The notes: generated by a model from the letters alone, not told the origin. DNA of 52,962 bases from an uncultured Sphingomonas sp. (GCA_913775025.1 CAJYJW010000161.1:1-52962); one strand, 5' to 3'; counted from the stretch's first letter, positions 42,815 to 50,699 are shown. A program made the numbers and translations.

Positions 42815-44407
42815 GTGGCCGAGACTACGGACATCGTCATCATCGGAGCAGGTTTCTCCGGCCTCTACGCCATCCACCGGCTCGGCCGCGAGCATGACGT
42901 GATATGCCTGGAGGCGGGCGAAGGCGTCGGCGGCACTTGGTACTGGAACCGCTATCCGGGCGCGCGGGTCGATATCGAAAGCGTCGAATATTCCTATGGC
43001 TTTGATGAGGCGTTGCAGCAGGAGTGGACCTGGCCGGAGTTCTTCTCCGCCCAGCCGGATCTGGAGCGCTATGCCAATCATGTGGCGGATCGTTTCGATC
43101 TGCGGCGGCGGATCCGCTTTTCCACCACCGTCACGCAGATGACCTTCGATGCCTCCACCGATCGGTGGCACGTTCATACCGCGCGCGGGGATCATATCGT
43201 CTGCCGCCATGTCGTCGCGGCGACGGGTGCTTTGTCCGCCCCCAATACGCCCCCTTGGCCCGATCGCGACAAATTTCGCGGCGAGATCTACCACACCACC
43301 GAATGGCCGCGCGAGGGGATCGACTTCACGGGCAAGCGCGTCGGCCAGATCGGTACCGGATCGACCGGCATTCAGGCCGCGCCGATCATCGCCGCCCAGG
43401 CCGGCCATCTCACCATATTCCAGCGGACGCCCGCCTTCAGCATGCCCTCCGGCAACCGCCCCATGGAGCAGGAGCATGAGCGCGATTGGAAAGCGAACTA
43501 CGCCGATCGCCGTAAACAGATGCTCACGATGTACGGCGCCTCGCTGATGACGCGACCCGAACGGTCGATCCACGATTGCACGCCGGAGGAGCGACACGAG
43601 ACGCTGGAGAAGGCGTGGAATTCAAAAAGCGCGTTCAAGCTGATGCTGGCATTCAACGACATCATGATCGACAGGGCCGCGAACGATCTCGTCGCCGAAT
43701 TCGCGCGTGAGAAGATTCGCAGCATCGTGAAGGATCCGCAGGTCGCGGAGACGCTGTGCCCGAAGACATACCCTATCGGGGGCAAGCGGCTATGCATCGA
43801 TAACGGCTATTACGACATGTACAACCGCGACAATGTGACGCTGGTGGACGTCGCGGCGGCGCCGATCGTGGCGTTCACCGAAAACGGCCTGCGCACGACG
43901 GACGCGGAATATCCGCTCGACATCATTATCACCGCGACGGGCTTCGATGCGGTCACCGGCGCGCTGGCACGCATCCGGATCGAGGGGGTCGACGGCATCG
44001 TCATGGCCGACAAATGGGCGGACGGGCCGACGACCTATCTCGGCGTGATGACGGCCGGCTTCCCCAACCTCTTCATGGTGCACGGGCCGCAAACGCCCGC
44101 CGCGCAGGCGCAGATGATTACCACCGGCGAATGGCAGGTGAACTATATCGCCAACATCATCGAGGGGCTGGAGCGCGATGGCCTGACCCGCATCGATACT
44201 ACCCCGACGGCCGAGCAGTCCTGGGCGGCGGAAGTGGATGCGGTCTCGCAATACACCGTCCACCGTTTCGCCGACTCCTGGTACAACGCCCGGAATATCG
44301 AGGGAAAGAAGGGGGGCTTCATGATCTATGTCGGCGGCTTCCCGCGCTTCGCCGAACTCTGCGAAGCCGCCGTGGAGCAGGACTATGCGGGCTTCGTCCG
44401 CGCCTGA
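42815..44407 (+). CDS. Type I Baeyer-Villiger monooxygenase
   Basis: A 530-residue flavoprotein; GTG 42815 follows AAGGA. It has the type I fingerprint F-x-G-x-x-x-H-x-x-x-W-P at F154 to P165, FAD motif IVIIGAGFSGL and NADP motif QIGTGSTGIQ, plus the C-terminal IITATGFDA. It is close to cyclohexanone/steroid monooxygenases in length and layout. The reaction turns a ketone into an ester or lactone using NADPH, FAD and oxygen. Here the product would feed the esterase/hydrolase and acyl-CoA genes. The start of the NTF2-like gene lies inside its end by 23 nt. Confidence 0.95.
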   Translation: MAETTDIVIIGAGFSGLYAIHRLGREHDVICLEAGEGVGGTWYWNRYPGARVDIESVEYSYGFDEALQQEWTWPEFFSAQPDLERYANHVADRFDLRRRIRFSTTVTQMTFDASTDRWHVHTARGDHIVCRHVVAATGALSAPNTPPWPDRDKFRGEIYHTTEWPREGIDFTGKRVGQIGTGSTGIQAAPIIAAQAGHLTIFQRTPAFSMPSGNRPMEQEHERDWKANYADRRKQMLTMYGASLMTRPERSIHDCTPEERHETLEKAWNSKSAFKLMLAFNDIMIDRAANDLVAEFAREKIRSIVKDPQVAETLCPKTYPIGGKRLCIDNGYYDMYNRDNVTLVDVAAAPIVAFTENGLRTTDAEYPLDIIITATGFDAVTGALARIRIEGVDGIVMADKWADGPTTYLGVMTAGFPNLFMVHGPQTPAAQAQMITTGEWQVNYIANIIEGLERDGLTRIDTTPTAEQSWAAEVDAVSQYTVHRFADSWYNARNIEGKKGGFMIYVGGFPRFAELCEAAVEQDYAGFVRA

Positions 44408-44921
44408 GCGGCTTGGGGACGAGGCGGCGCTGTCCCGCCTCGTCGATCTCTATGCCCGCGCCGTGGATCGTGGCGACATGGCTTTGCTCGCCTCGCTGTT
44501 CACGCCGGACGCGACCCTTGATTTTGGTGCGATGTTTTCCGGCGGTCGCGACGATTTCGTCGCGATGATCGGCGCGAGCATGGCCGGCATGCGCACGCAT
44601 CATTTCATGGGCAACCGACTCTATGCGGTGAACGGCGACGAAGGCGAGGGCGAAATCTATTCGATCAATACCCATGTCCTTGGCACCAAGGATGGCGGGC
44701 GGGATTATATCGGCGCGGGCCGGTATCTCGATCGGTATCGCCGTACGCCGGGCGGCTGGCGTTTCGCCCACCGTACCCGCGTGATCGATTGGACGAACGC
44801 AGGCTTGCCGGGCGCGGGCATGATCGTCGGCGGGAAGGGCGGTGACGATCCATCCGCCTCCAGTTTTCCCTTGCTGGCCGCGCTCCTTGGCGCATCGGCT
44901 GTAACCGAAAACGCTCGCTAG
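44385..44921 (+). CDS. NTF2-like (SnoaL-type) protein
   Basis: A 178-residue protein starting at ATG 44385, preceded by GGAGCAGG, inside the last 23 nt of the BVMO gene in another frame. The helix LSRLVDLYARAVDRGDMALLAS, then LFTPDATLDFGAMFSGGRDD, helix FVAMIGASMAGMRTHHFMGN, then DYIGAGRYLDRYRRTPGGWRF and RTRVIDWTNAG. The His pair (RTHHF) again recalls HHGH/HHIGGH of other members. Tight coupling with the BVMO suggests a role on its substrate or product. Confidence 0.87.
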   Translation: MRASSAPERLGDEAALSRLVDLYARAVDRGDMALLASLFTPDATLDFGAMFSGGRDDFVAMIGASMAGMRTHHFMGNRLYAVNGDEGEGEIYSINTHVLGTKDGGRDYIGAGRYLDRYRRTPGGWRFAHRTRVIDWTNAGLPGAGMIVGGKGGDDPSASSFPLLAALLGASAVTENAR

Positions 44922-45757
44922 GCCAGCGGTTCGCCGCGGCGGACGGCGTCGATCGCCGCATCCCCGAAGATATGACGTGCGAGCGGGGTGACATCGGGGT
45001 TGCGCCGCAATTCGTGCCCGCCGTCGATCGCGAAGCTTTGCCCCGTCATCCACCCCGATTCCGGTCCGGCTAGGAAGCGTACGCCGCGCGCGATATCCTC
45101 CGGCACGCCGGCCCGGCCGAGTGGCATCTGCTCGATGAAGGGACCGATGACGTCATCCGTCTCGAACATTGTATCGGTGGCATTGGTGCGGGTCATGCCC
45201 GGGCGTACGGCGTTGACCCGCACGTTGGCGGATGCCAGTTCGTCCGCTGCGGTGCGGACGAACTGCTCGACGGCGCCCTTCGCCGCGCAATAGGCCCCCA
45301 GCCACGGAAACGGCATGATTGCAGCGGTGGAGGAGATGCAGACGATCGACCCGCCCGACCGCATCAGCGGCACGCCGTAGCGGACCACGAGGAAGCAGCT
45401 GATCACGTTGAGATCCAGCTGTTCGCGGAAGCTTTCCGCCGTGTGCATCAGGATCGGCATGAAGCCGCCGCCGCCGACGGTGGGCACCAGAATGTCGAGC
45501 CCGCCCTGCAGGTCCGCCGCTCGTGAGAGGCCGTCCTGCACATGTGGGGCGGAAAGAGCGTCGCCGGCGAAGGTGCCGATCAGGGCATCGGGCACATCGG
45601 CTAGGATCGCCGCGCGCGCCTGATCCAGCGTATCCTGATTGCGCCCCATCAGCATTACGGCGGCGCCATCCTCCGCGAGCAGGCGCGCGGAGGCGCTGCC
45701 GATCCCGCCGCCGCCGCCGGTGATGAAGGCGGTCTTCCCGGCCAGCAATTTCGTCAC
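44918..45757 (-). CDS. SDR-family oxidoreductase with PTVG in place of NNAG
   Basis: A 279-residue SDR. GTG 45757 follows GGGAGAA; the longer frame from 46006 lacks meaning. It has TGGGGGIG, MGRNQD (NADP-leaning), Ser in ISSTAAI and YCAAK, but the structural NNAG is VPTVGG. The C-terminal tail is longer than usual (GGHELRRNPDVTPLARHIFG). Its stop and that of the NTF2-like gene overlap by 4 nt (CTAG), a fully overlapped convergent end. It is divergent from the flavoprotein at 45961. Confidence 0.88.
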   Translation of the reverse strand: MTKLLAGKTAFITGGGGGIGSASARLLAEDGAAVMLMGRNQDTLDQARAAILADVPDALIGTFAGDALSAPHVQDGLSRAADLQGGLDILVPTVGGGGFMPILMHTAESFREQLDLNVISCFLVVRYGVPLMRSGGSIVCISSTAAIMPFPWLGAYCAAKGAVEQFVRTAADELASANVRVNAVRPGMTRTNATDTMFETDDVIGPFIEQMPLGRAGVPEDIARGVRFLAGPESGWMTGQSFAIDGGHELRRNPDVTPLARHIFGDAAIDAVRRGEPLA

Positions 45758-45829
45758 GCCTGTTCTCCCCAATTCCAAAGCGTGACGATCCACGCGAAAA
45801 TTGGCTACCAAAGTAGTACGACACTTTCT

Positions 45830-45836
45830 TGCGTAG
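45830..45836 (+). promoter_or_regulatory. TGCGTAG element, divergent spacer 45758-45960
   Basis: Copy 5, in the spacer between the SDR (start 45757) and the flavoprotein (start 45961). TGCGTGTGATATG lies 16 nt downstream. Operator function is inferred. Confidence 0.4.
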
Positions 45837-45960
45837 AAAATACCAGAAATTGTTGCGTGTGATATGTTATGAGCGCGCGCACCGACAGCATCATCGCGTG
45901 ATGTGGTGCATGCCGCCTGTCTGCCGGACGCGGTATCTCGATCTAACGCAGGAGGAAGCC

Positions 45961-47688
45961 GTGTCGAATCGTCGTCCCGGGGGCATCGCCGAAAAAGCCC
46001 GCGCACTGGGACTGGAGATCGACGATCCGCTGGTGGTCGAGGATGTGGACGCGCACCCCTGGAGCGAGGAGGCGGATCTCGTGGTGGTGGGGCTTGGCGG
46101 CGCGGGCGTCGCGGCCGCGCTCGAGGCGGTCGAACGGGGCGTCAGCGTGATCGCGGTGGATCGGTACGAGGGCGGCGGCTCCACCTCGGCCAATGGCGGC
46201 ATCTTCTATGCCGGCGGCGGCACCGCTATCCAGAAGGAAGCCGGCGAGGAGGATACGCCGGAGGAGATGTACAAATATCTCAAGATCGAGGCGGGCGATG
46301 TCGTATCCGATGCGACGCTGCGTCGCTTCGTCGATGAAAGCGTGGAGACGGTCGACTGGATCATGGCCCATGGCGGACCGTTTAGCGGCACGGCATGGCG
46401 GAAGAAGGCATCCTACCCTCCGCTCGACTATTTTCTCTACCATCCCGACAATACGCTGGTCGGCGATTATGCGCGCCGGGCCAAACCGGCGGCGCGCGGG
46501 CATCGTGCCTTCGTACGCAACGGCAAGAAGGCGTGGGGGCTAGGCTTCGCCATCTACGAGCCGCTGCGACAGGCCGCGCTGCGGCTGGGTCTGCGCTTTC
46601 ACCGCCATACCGAGGCACGTCAGCTGGCGATGGACCCCACTGGCCGTGTAATCGGCGTACGGGTGCTTTCTATTCCGTCGGATAGTCGCGCGGCGCGCCT
46701 CTTTTCCAAATATATCGCGAAGGCGGATCGCTATCTGGCGATGCTGCCGCCGGCGCTGCCCTTTGCCGCGATCACGATCGGCATCGGCAATCGCTATTTG
46801 CGCAAGGCGATGGCGATCGAGGCGCATGGCCGTACCGAGCGATGGATCCGCGCGCGGCAAGGCGTGCTGCTGAGCGCGGGCGGGTATATCATGAACCCCA
46901 GGATGGTGGCCGAACATGCGCCGGATTATCGCGACGGCATGCCCAACGGCACGCTGGGCGATCAGGGCGCGGGCATCTATCTTGGCCTTTCCGCCGGCGG
47001 ATCGACCGCGCTGATGAGCAAGATCAGCGCCTGGCGCTTCATCAACCCGCCAAAGGCATGGGCGGACGCGATCGTAGTGAATGCGCGCGGCGAGCGCTTC
47101 GTCGACGAAACCGTCTATGGCGCGACGCTGGGCGAGCATATCGGCGACCGGCAGGGGGGGCGTGCGTGGATCGTCTACGATGCGAAGGCGCGCAAGGCGG
47201 CGTTCGCCCAGGCACGAGACCCGATCCTCGTACCGTTCCAGCGCGATGTGACGCGGCTGAACCTGCTGTTCAATTACCGGAAAGCGCCTACCATTGATGC
47301 GCTTTCGGCCAAGATGGGTTTCGATCCCGCGATCCTGGCCAGTACGATTGCCGATTATAACCGCGCCGCGCGCGGGGATGTGCCGGACATGTTCGGCAAA
47401 GGCCCCGAGGATATGCAGCCGATCGTCCAGGGTCCGTTCTACGCCATGGACATTTCCGTCGCGAGCCGGTTTCTTCCCTTGCCCGTGATCAGCTTCGGCG
47501 GTTTGCGGGTGGAGGAGGAAACCGGTCTCGTTCTCGATGACGAGCGCAGGGTTATTCCGGGCCTGTATGCGGCGGGGCGATGTGCCGTGGGCATCGCCTC
47601 CCAAACCTATGTCAGCGGCCTTTCCTACGCGGATTGCGTGTTTTCCGGCCGGCGGGCCGCCCGGCACGTCGCCGGGGCGAACGTGTAG
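45961..47688 (+). CDS. FAD-binding fumarate-reductase/KstD-superfamily flavoprotein with hydrophobic insert
   Basis: A 575-residue flavoprotein; GTG 45961 follows AGGAGGA. FAD motif DLVVVGLGGAGVAAALEAVE, GGSTSANGGIFYAGGGTAIQ, and C-terminal LYAAGRCAVGIASQTYVSG, LSYADCVFSGR. It is a paralogue of the flavoprotein at 37579, but longer. About residues 235-293 (nt 46665-46840) include an extra segment with RLFSKYIAKADRYLAMLPPA and the hydrophobic FAAITIGIG, not present in the paralogue. This may be an amphipathic membrane anchor or extended substrate lid. Substrate is unknown. Confidence 0.86.
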   Translation: MSNRRPGGIAEKARALGLEIDDPLVVEDVDAHPWSEEADLVVVGLGGAGVAAALEAVERGVSVIAVDRYEGGGSTSANGGIFYAGGGTAIQKEAGEEDTPEEMYKYLKIEAGDVVSDATLRRFVDESVETVDWIMAHGGPFSGTAWRKKASYPPLDYFLYHPDNTLVGDYARRAKPAARGHRAFVRNGKKAWGLGFAIYEPLRQAALRLGLRFHRHTEARQLAMDPTGRVIGVRVLSIPSDSRAARLFSKYIAKADRYLAMLPPALPFAAITIGIGNRYLRKAMAIEAHGRTERWIRARQGVLLSAGGYIMNPRMVAEHAPDYRDGMPNGTLGDQGAGIYLGLSAGGSTALMSKISAWRFINPPKAWADAIVVNARGERFVDETVYGATLGEHIGDRQGGRAWIVYDAKARKAAFAQARDPILVPFQRDVTRLNLLFNYRKAPTIDALSAKMGFDPAILASTIADYNRAARGDVPDMFGKGPEDMQPIVQGPFYAMDISVASRFLPLPVISFGGLRVEEETGLVLDDERRVIPGLYAAGRCAVGIASQTYVSGLSYADCVFSGRRAARHVAGANV

Positions 47689-47692
47689 GCCG

Positions 47693-47712
47693 GCGGGGAT
47701 AAGCGCCCCCGC
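47693..47712. terminator. Hairpin between convergent genes
   Basis: GCGGGG (47693-47698) and CCCCGC (47707-47712) can pair around an 8-nt loop, between the flavoprotein stop at 47688 and the convergent EthD-type gene ending at 47713. The stem is short (6 bp) with no U-tract, so terminator function is only likely. Confidence 0.45.
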
Positions 47713-48711
47713 TCAGTTGCGGGCCGTCGCGACCTCGGGCGCCAGTCGGTTGATGACCGAATAGTTCACGGCGCTCCACCATTCCGATCCCTCGCCGGCC
47801 AGCGCATCCTCCGAGCCCTGGATCGCGGCATGATCGGGATGGACGAGATAATCCTCAACATCGTTCATGCAGGCGAACGACAGGATCGACACCGCATCGA
47901 TCTTGGACCCTTCCGGATCGGCCTGTGTGGAGCCGATGTTGTGCAACTGGGCATAGCGGCGGACGCATTCCCGGGTCGCCCCCTGCGCCAGCACGACATC
48001 CAAATGCTCGCCGAGCAGCCGCTGCTGGAACGCCTCGCGCGTCAGCTCTGGCCGGCGCATGTGGATCTTGACCAGGCTGATCGGGTCGCGATGCCGTTCG
48101 CTGGGGATCAATATATGCTCGCGGGTGATCTCGCGCGTCACCATGCGGAACGCGGTCTGCTCGTCGGCGATGATCCGCTTGGTGAACTTCTCCTGGCCGA
48201 GCGTCGCCTCGATATCCTCCTCCTCGGCGTAGGCGATATAGGCGAGGCCATCCCAGCGCGGCCGCCTGAATTCCGGCACGCGTTTCCACGGATCGGAGGG
48301 GAGGCGGCCGCCCTCGTCGACCATCGCGCGATAGGGCGGAGGAAAAGCCGAGGAAGGACCAGACGATATCCGGTGCACCTGATCGTATCGCAGCACCTTG
48401 GCGGATGAGCTGCCCGGCTCGTCCCAGGCGAACTTGGGGCCGTGCACCTTGCGCCAATATTCGTCCCAATGCTCGAAGGCGATATTAGGATCGCCCTCCA
48501 GCGCAAGCGCGCCCGCGCGCCAGTTCGGAAAATGCACTTCGTGCCCGTGGCGGCTTTTGGCCGATCCGCTGTCCTGCGGGCGTTCGCCGCGCGGCGTATC
48601 ATCGACGCGGCTGACGAAGGTTGGGGTCACGATCAGCGGCTTGCCAGTCGGCGGATGCGTCGCACCCAACGGAGGCCGGTGCTGATTGTCGGCGCGGTCG
48701 AAATCGGTCAT
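47713..48711 (-). CDS. EthD-domain protein with two dimeric alpha/beta-barrel modules
   Basis: A 332-residue protein. Two segments look like EthD/dimeric alpha-beta-barrel units: residues about 75-200 (EHWDEYWRKVHGPKFAWDEP, with the W-R-x-x-H-G-P typical of EthD) and about 215-320 (ELTREAFQQRLLGEHLDVVL with a matching L-x-x-E-x-F-x-x-x-L-L-x-x-H). EthD proteins are usually about 100-130 residues and work as accessory or decarboxylase/dehydratase-type proteins in ether and polyketide pathways. A double-length form suggests a monomeric pseudo-dimer. Start ATG 48711 is 10 nt after the PRISE stop, so they form a two-gene operon. Confidence 0.78.
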   Translation of the reverse strand: MTDFDRADNQHRPPLGATHPPTGKPLIVTPTFVSRVDDTPRGERPQDSGSAKSRHGHEVHFPNWRAGALALEGDPNIAFEHWDEYWRKVHGPKFAWDEPGSSSAKVLRYDQVHRISSGPSSAFPPPYRAMVDEGGRLPSDPWKRVPEFRRPRWDGLAYIAYAEEEDIEATLGQEKFTKRIIADEQTAFRMVTREITREHILIPSERHRDPISLVKIHMRRPELTREAFQQRLLGEHLDVVLAQGATRECVRRYAQLHNIGSTQADPEGSKIDAVSILSFACMNDVEDYLVHPDHAAIQGSEDALAGEGSEWWSAVNYSVINRLAPEVATARN

Positions 48712-48721
48712 CTCTTACGCC

Positions 48722-49783
48722 TCACGGGATCAGTCGGTTGGCACGCAGCCGCTCGAAGAGGGCGAAGAAAGCATCGTCGGTCGGCTGATATCCGGTAAAC
48801 CCCAGCCGCCGGCTCTTGCTCATGTCGGTCACCACCTCGATCGGCCGGCCGAGGTCGGCATCGGTGTGCCAGGGGGAGGCCAGACGGTCGAGATCCGGCT
48901 CCGCCAGCCCCTCGCGCGTCGCGATCTCGCGCCACAGTCTGGCATCCCCCGCCATCTGTTGCTCCAGTGGCCGGATCGTGCCGTCGAACGGTACGGTCTT
49001 CACGCCGAACCACTTGGCGATGCGGCCCCACATCCACTGCCAGCGAAAGATGTCGCCGTTGACGACGTTGAACGCCTCGTCGTGCGCCGCGTCCGTCTCC
49101 GCCGCCCATAGCAGATGGCGGGCAAGCTGGCCCGCGTCGGTCATGTCGGTCAGGCCGGACCATTGCGCGGCCGATCCGGGGAAGGCGAACGGCCGCCCCG
49201 TCTCCCGGCACAGCGTCGCATAGACGGCGAGCGTGGTGCCCATGTTCATCGCATTGCCGACCGCGAGGCCGATCACCGTATGCGGGCGATGCACGCTCCA
49301 GCTGAAACCATCGCGTGCGGCGGCGGCGAACAGTTCATCCTCCTGCGCATAATAGAAATTCTCGACGTCGAGCCGGCCCTGCTCCTCGCGGAACGGCGTC
49401 TGCGGTAGCGTGCCTTTGCCATAGGCCTCGAACGGCCCGAGATAATGTTTGAGGCCGGTCACCAGCGCGACATGCCGGGGGCCGGCGGGCTTGGGCAGGC
49501 CGGCGAGAAGGTTGCGCACCATGGCCGCGTTGACGCGGATGTTCTCCGCCTCGCTCGCCTGCCGCAGCCATGTCGTGATGAACACCGCGTCGGGGTTCAG
49601 CCCGCGCAGTGCCTCTGCGGTGGCTGCGGCGTCCTGCAGATCCGCCGCGACCGGCGTCACGCCGTCCTGCGCGGCGGGACGGCGGGCAAGACCGTGCACG
49701 TCCCATCCCTGCCGCACGAGCAGGTCCGCCGTCGCGCCGCCGACGATACCGCTTGCGCCTACTACCAATGCCGTCTTGGTCAT
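48722..49783 (-). CDS. PRISE-family enone reductase (progesterone 5-beta-reductase/iridoid synthase-like)
   Basis: A 353-residue extended SDR with the PRISE hallmarks: Rossmann motif VVGASGIVGG, catalytic Lys112 in TGLKHYLGPFE, catalytic Tyr144/145 in ENFYYAQED and RPHTVIGLAVGNAMNMG. Plant members reduce the C4-C5 double bond of progesterone and other enones with NADPH; bacterial homologues also reduce enones. A strong ribosome site (AAGGAGG) precedes ATG 49783. It is divergent from an HxlR regulator and co-transcribed with an EthD-domain protein, so it is likely to reduce a conjugated ketone intermediate. Confidence 0.9.
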   Translation of the reverse strand: MTKTALVVGASGIVGGATADLLVRQGWDVHGLARRPAAQDGVTPVAADLQDAAATAEALRGLNPDAVFITTWLRQASEAENIRVNAAMVRNLLAGLPKPAGPRHVALVTGLKHYLGPFEAYGKGTLPQTPFREEQGRLDVENFYYAQEDELFAAAARDGFSWSVHRPHTVIGLAVGNAMNMGTTLAVYATLCRETGRPFAFPGSAAQWSGLTDMTDAGQLARHLLWAAETDAAHDEAFNVVNGDIFRWQWMWGRIAKWFGVKTVPFDGTIRPLEQQMAGDARLWREIATREGLAEPDLDRLASPWHTDADLGRPIEVVTDMSKSRRLGFTGYQPTDDAFFALFERLRANRLIP

Positions 49784-49875
49784 GCCTGCCTCCTTGTCGC
49801 CGCATCAGCTAGGCATGGAGGCGCGGTGCTTCCAGACGGCACCATATCCGCCCCCAGGCACCGAAAGGTAACCAT

Positions 49876-50256
49876 ATGCGACCAGGCACGCCCGACGAGG
49901 AATGGCGGGAGGATTGCGCGCCGCGCCGCGTGCTGGAGCTATTCGCGACCAAATGGACCAGCATGGTGCTCCACACCCTGCACGCCCGCCATGGCGGGGT
50001 CGCGCGCACCGGGGTGCTCCAGCGAAGCCTGCCGGGTATCTCGAAAAAGATGCTGACGCAGACCGTACGCGACATGGAGGCGAGCGGCCTGCTCGACCGG
50101 CACGTGGAAAGCGCCATGCCCCCCATCGTCGAATATCGGCTCACCGATCTGGGCCGACGATTCTTGGAGCCGGTGGAATTGCTCTACGGCTGGGGGCGGG
50201 ACAACGCCGATGCGCTCGACCGCCTGATCCCCCGCCCAAGCGCCCGACGCACCTAG
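49876..50256 (+). CDS. HxlR-family winged-helix regulator
   Basis: A 126-residue protein: CAPRRVLELFATKWTSMVLH, then GVARTGVLQRSLPGISKKML, TQTVRDMEASGLLDR and PIVEYRLTDLGRRF. ATG 49876 has AAGG upstream. An N-terminal Cys15 sits where redox- or aldehyde-sensing members carry their active Cys. The 92-nt spacer separates it from the PRISE gene, so it is likely to control that operon. Its stop overlaps that of the DUF805 gene by 4 nt (CTAG). Confidence 0.9.
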   Translation: MRPGTPDEEWREDCAPRRVLELFATKWTSMVLHTLHARHGGVARTGVLQRSLPGISKKMLTQTVRDMEASGLLDRHVESAMPPIVEYRLTDLGRRFLEPVELLYGWGRDNADALDRLIPRPSARRT

Positions 50257-50699
50257 AGGGGGCGGTGTGCCTCGAGGCCGGGTCCGACCTCCACCGGATC
50301 GGAGCCGAAGCGGTTCGGCCCGCGCGTCCCGCCCATCACCATGAAGACGAACAGGATCAGCCCGCCGAGGAACGGAAGCAGGACGAGCAGCATCCACCAG
50401 CCCGAACGGTCCGTATCATGCAGCCGGCGCACCCCCACCGCGATCGAGGGGATCAGCATCGCCAGCGCGAACAGCCCGGACAGCCAGCCCATGCTGTGAT
50501 CGGTCATGTACGAAAAGCCATAGGCATCGGCCGGCATCGACATGGTGGTGACGGTGGTGCCGATGCCCAGCATCGTCTCCACGATCGCCAGCAGGATGCT
50601 CACGATGACGACGAACAGGAAGAACATCCAATATTCGCGCGGCCTGGCGCGGCCGGTGAATACCGCGTAGCGTTTCAGCGGCAGCAGCATCCAATCCAT
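50253..50699 (-). CDS. DUF805 membrane protein
   Basis: A 148-residue inner-membrane protein: ATG 50699 follows GGGAGA. Pattern MDWMLLPLKRYAVFTGRARP, REYWMFFLFVVIVSILLAIV, IAVGVRRLHDTDRSGWWML and a third helix pair (LLPFLGGLILFVFMVMGGTRG) match DUF805 members (R-x-S-R-x-x-Y-W and R-R-L-H-D-T). The role of this family is unknown; it is not catabolic. It marks the edge between the catabolic island and general genome content. Confidence 0.92.
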   Translation of the reverse strand: MDWMLLPLKRYAVFTGRARPREYWMFFLFVVIVSILLAIVETMLGIGTTVTTMSMPADAYGFSYMTDHSMGWLSGLFALAMLIPSIAVGVRRLHDTDRSGWWMLLVLLPFLGGLILFVFMVMGGTRGPNRFGSDPVEVGPGLEAHRPL

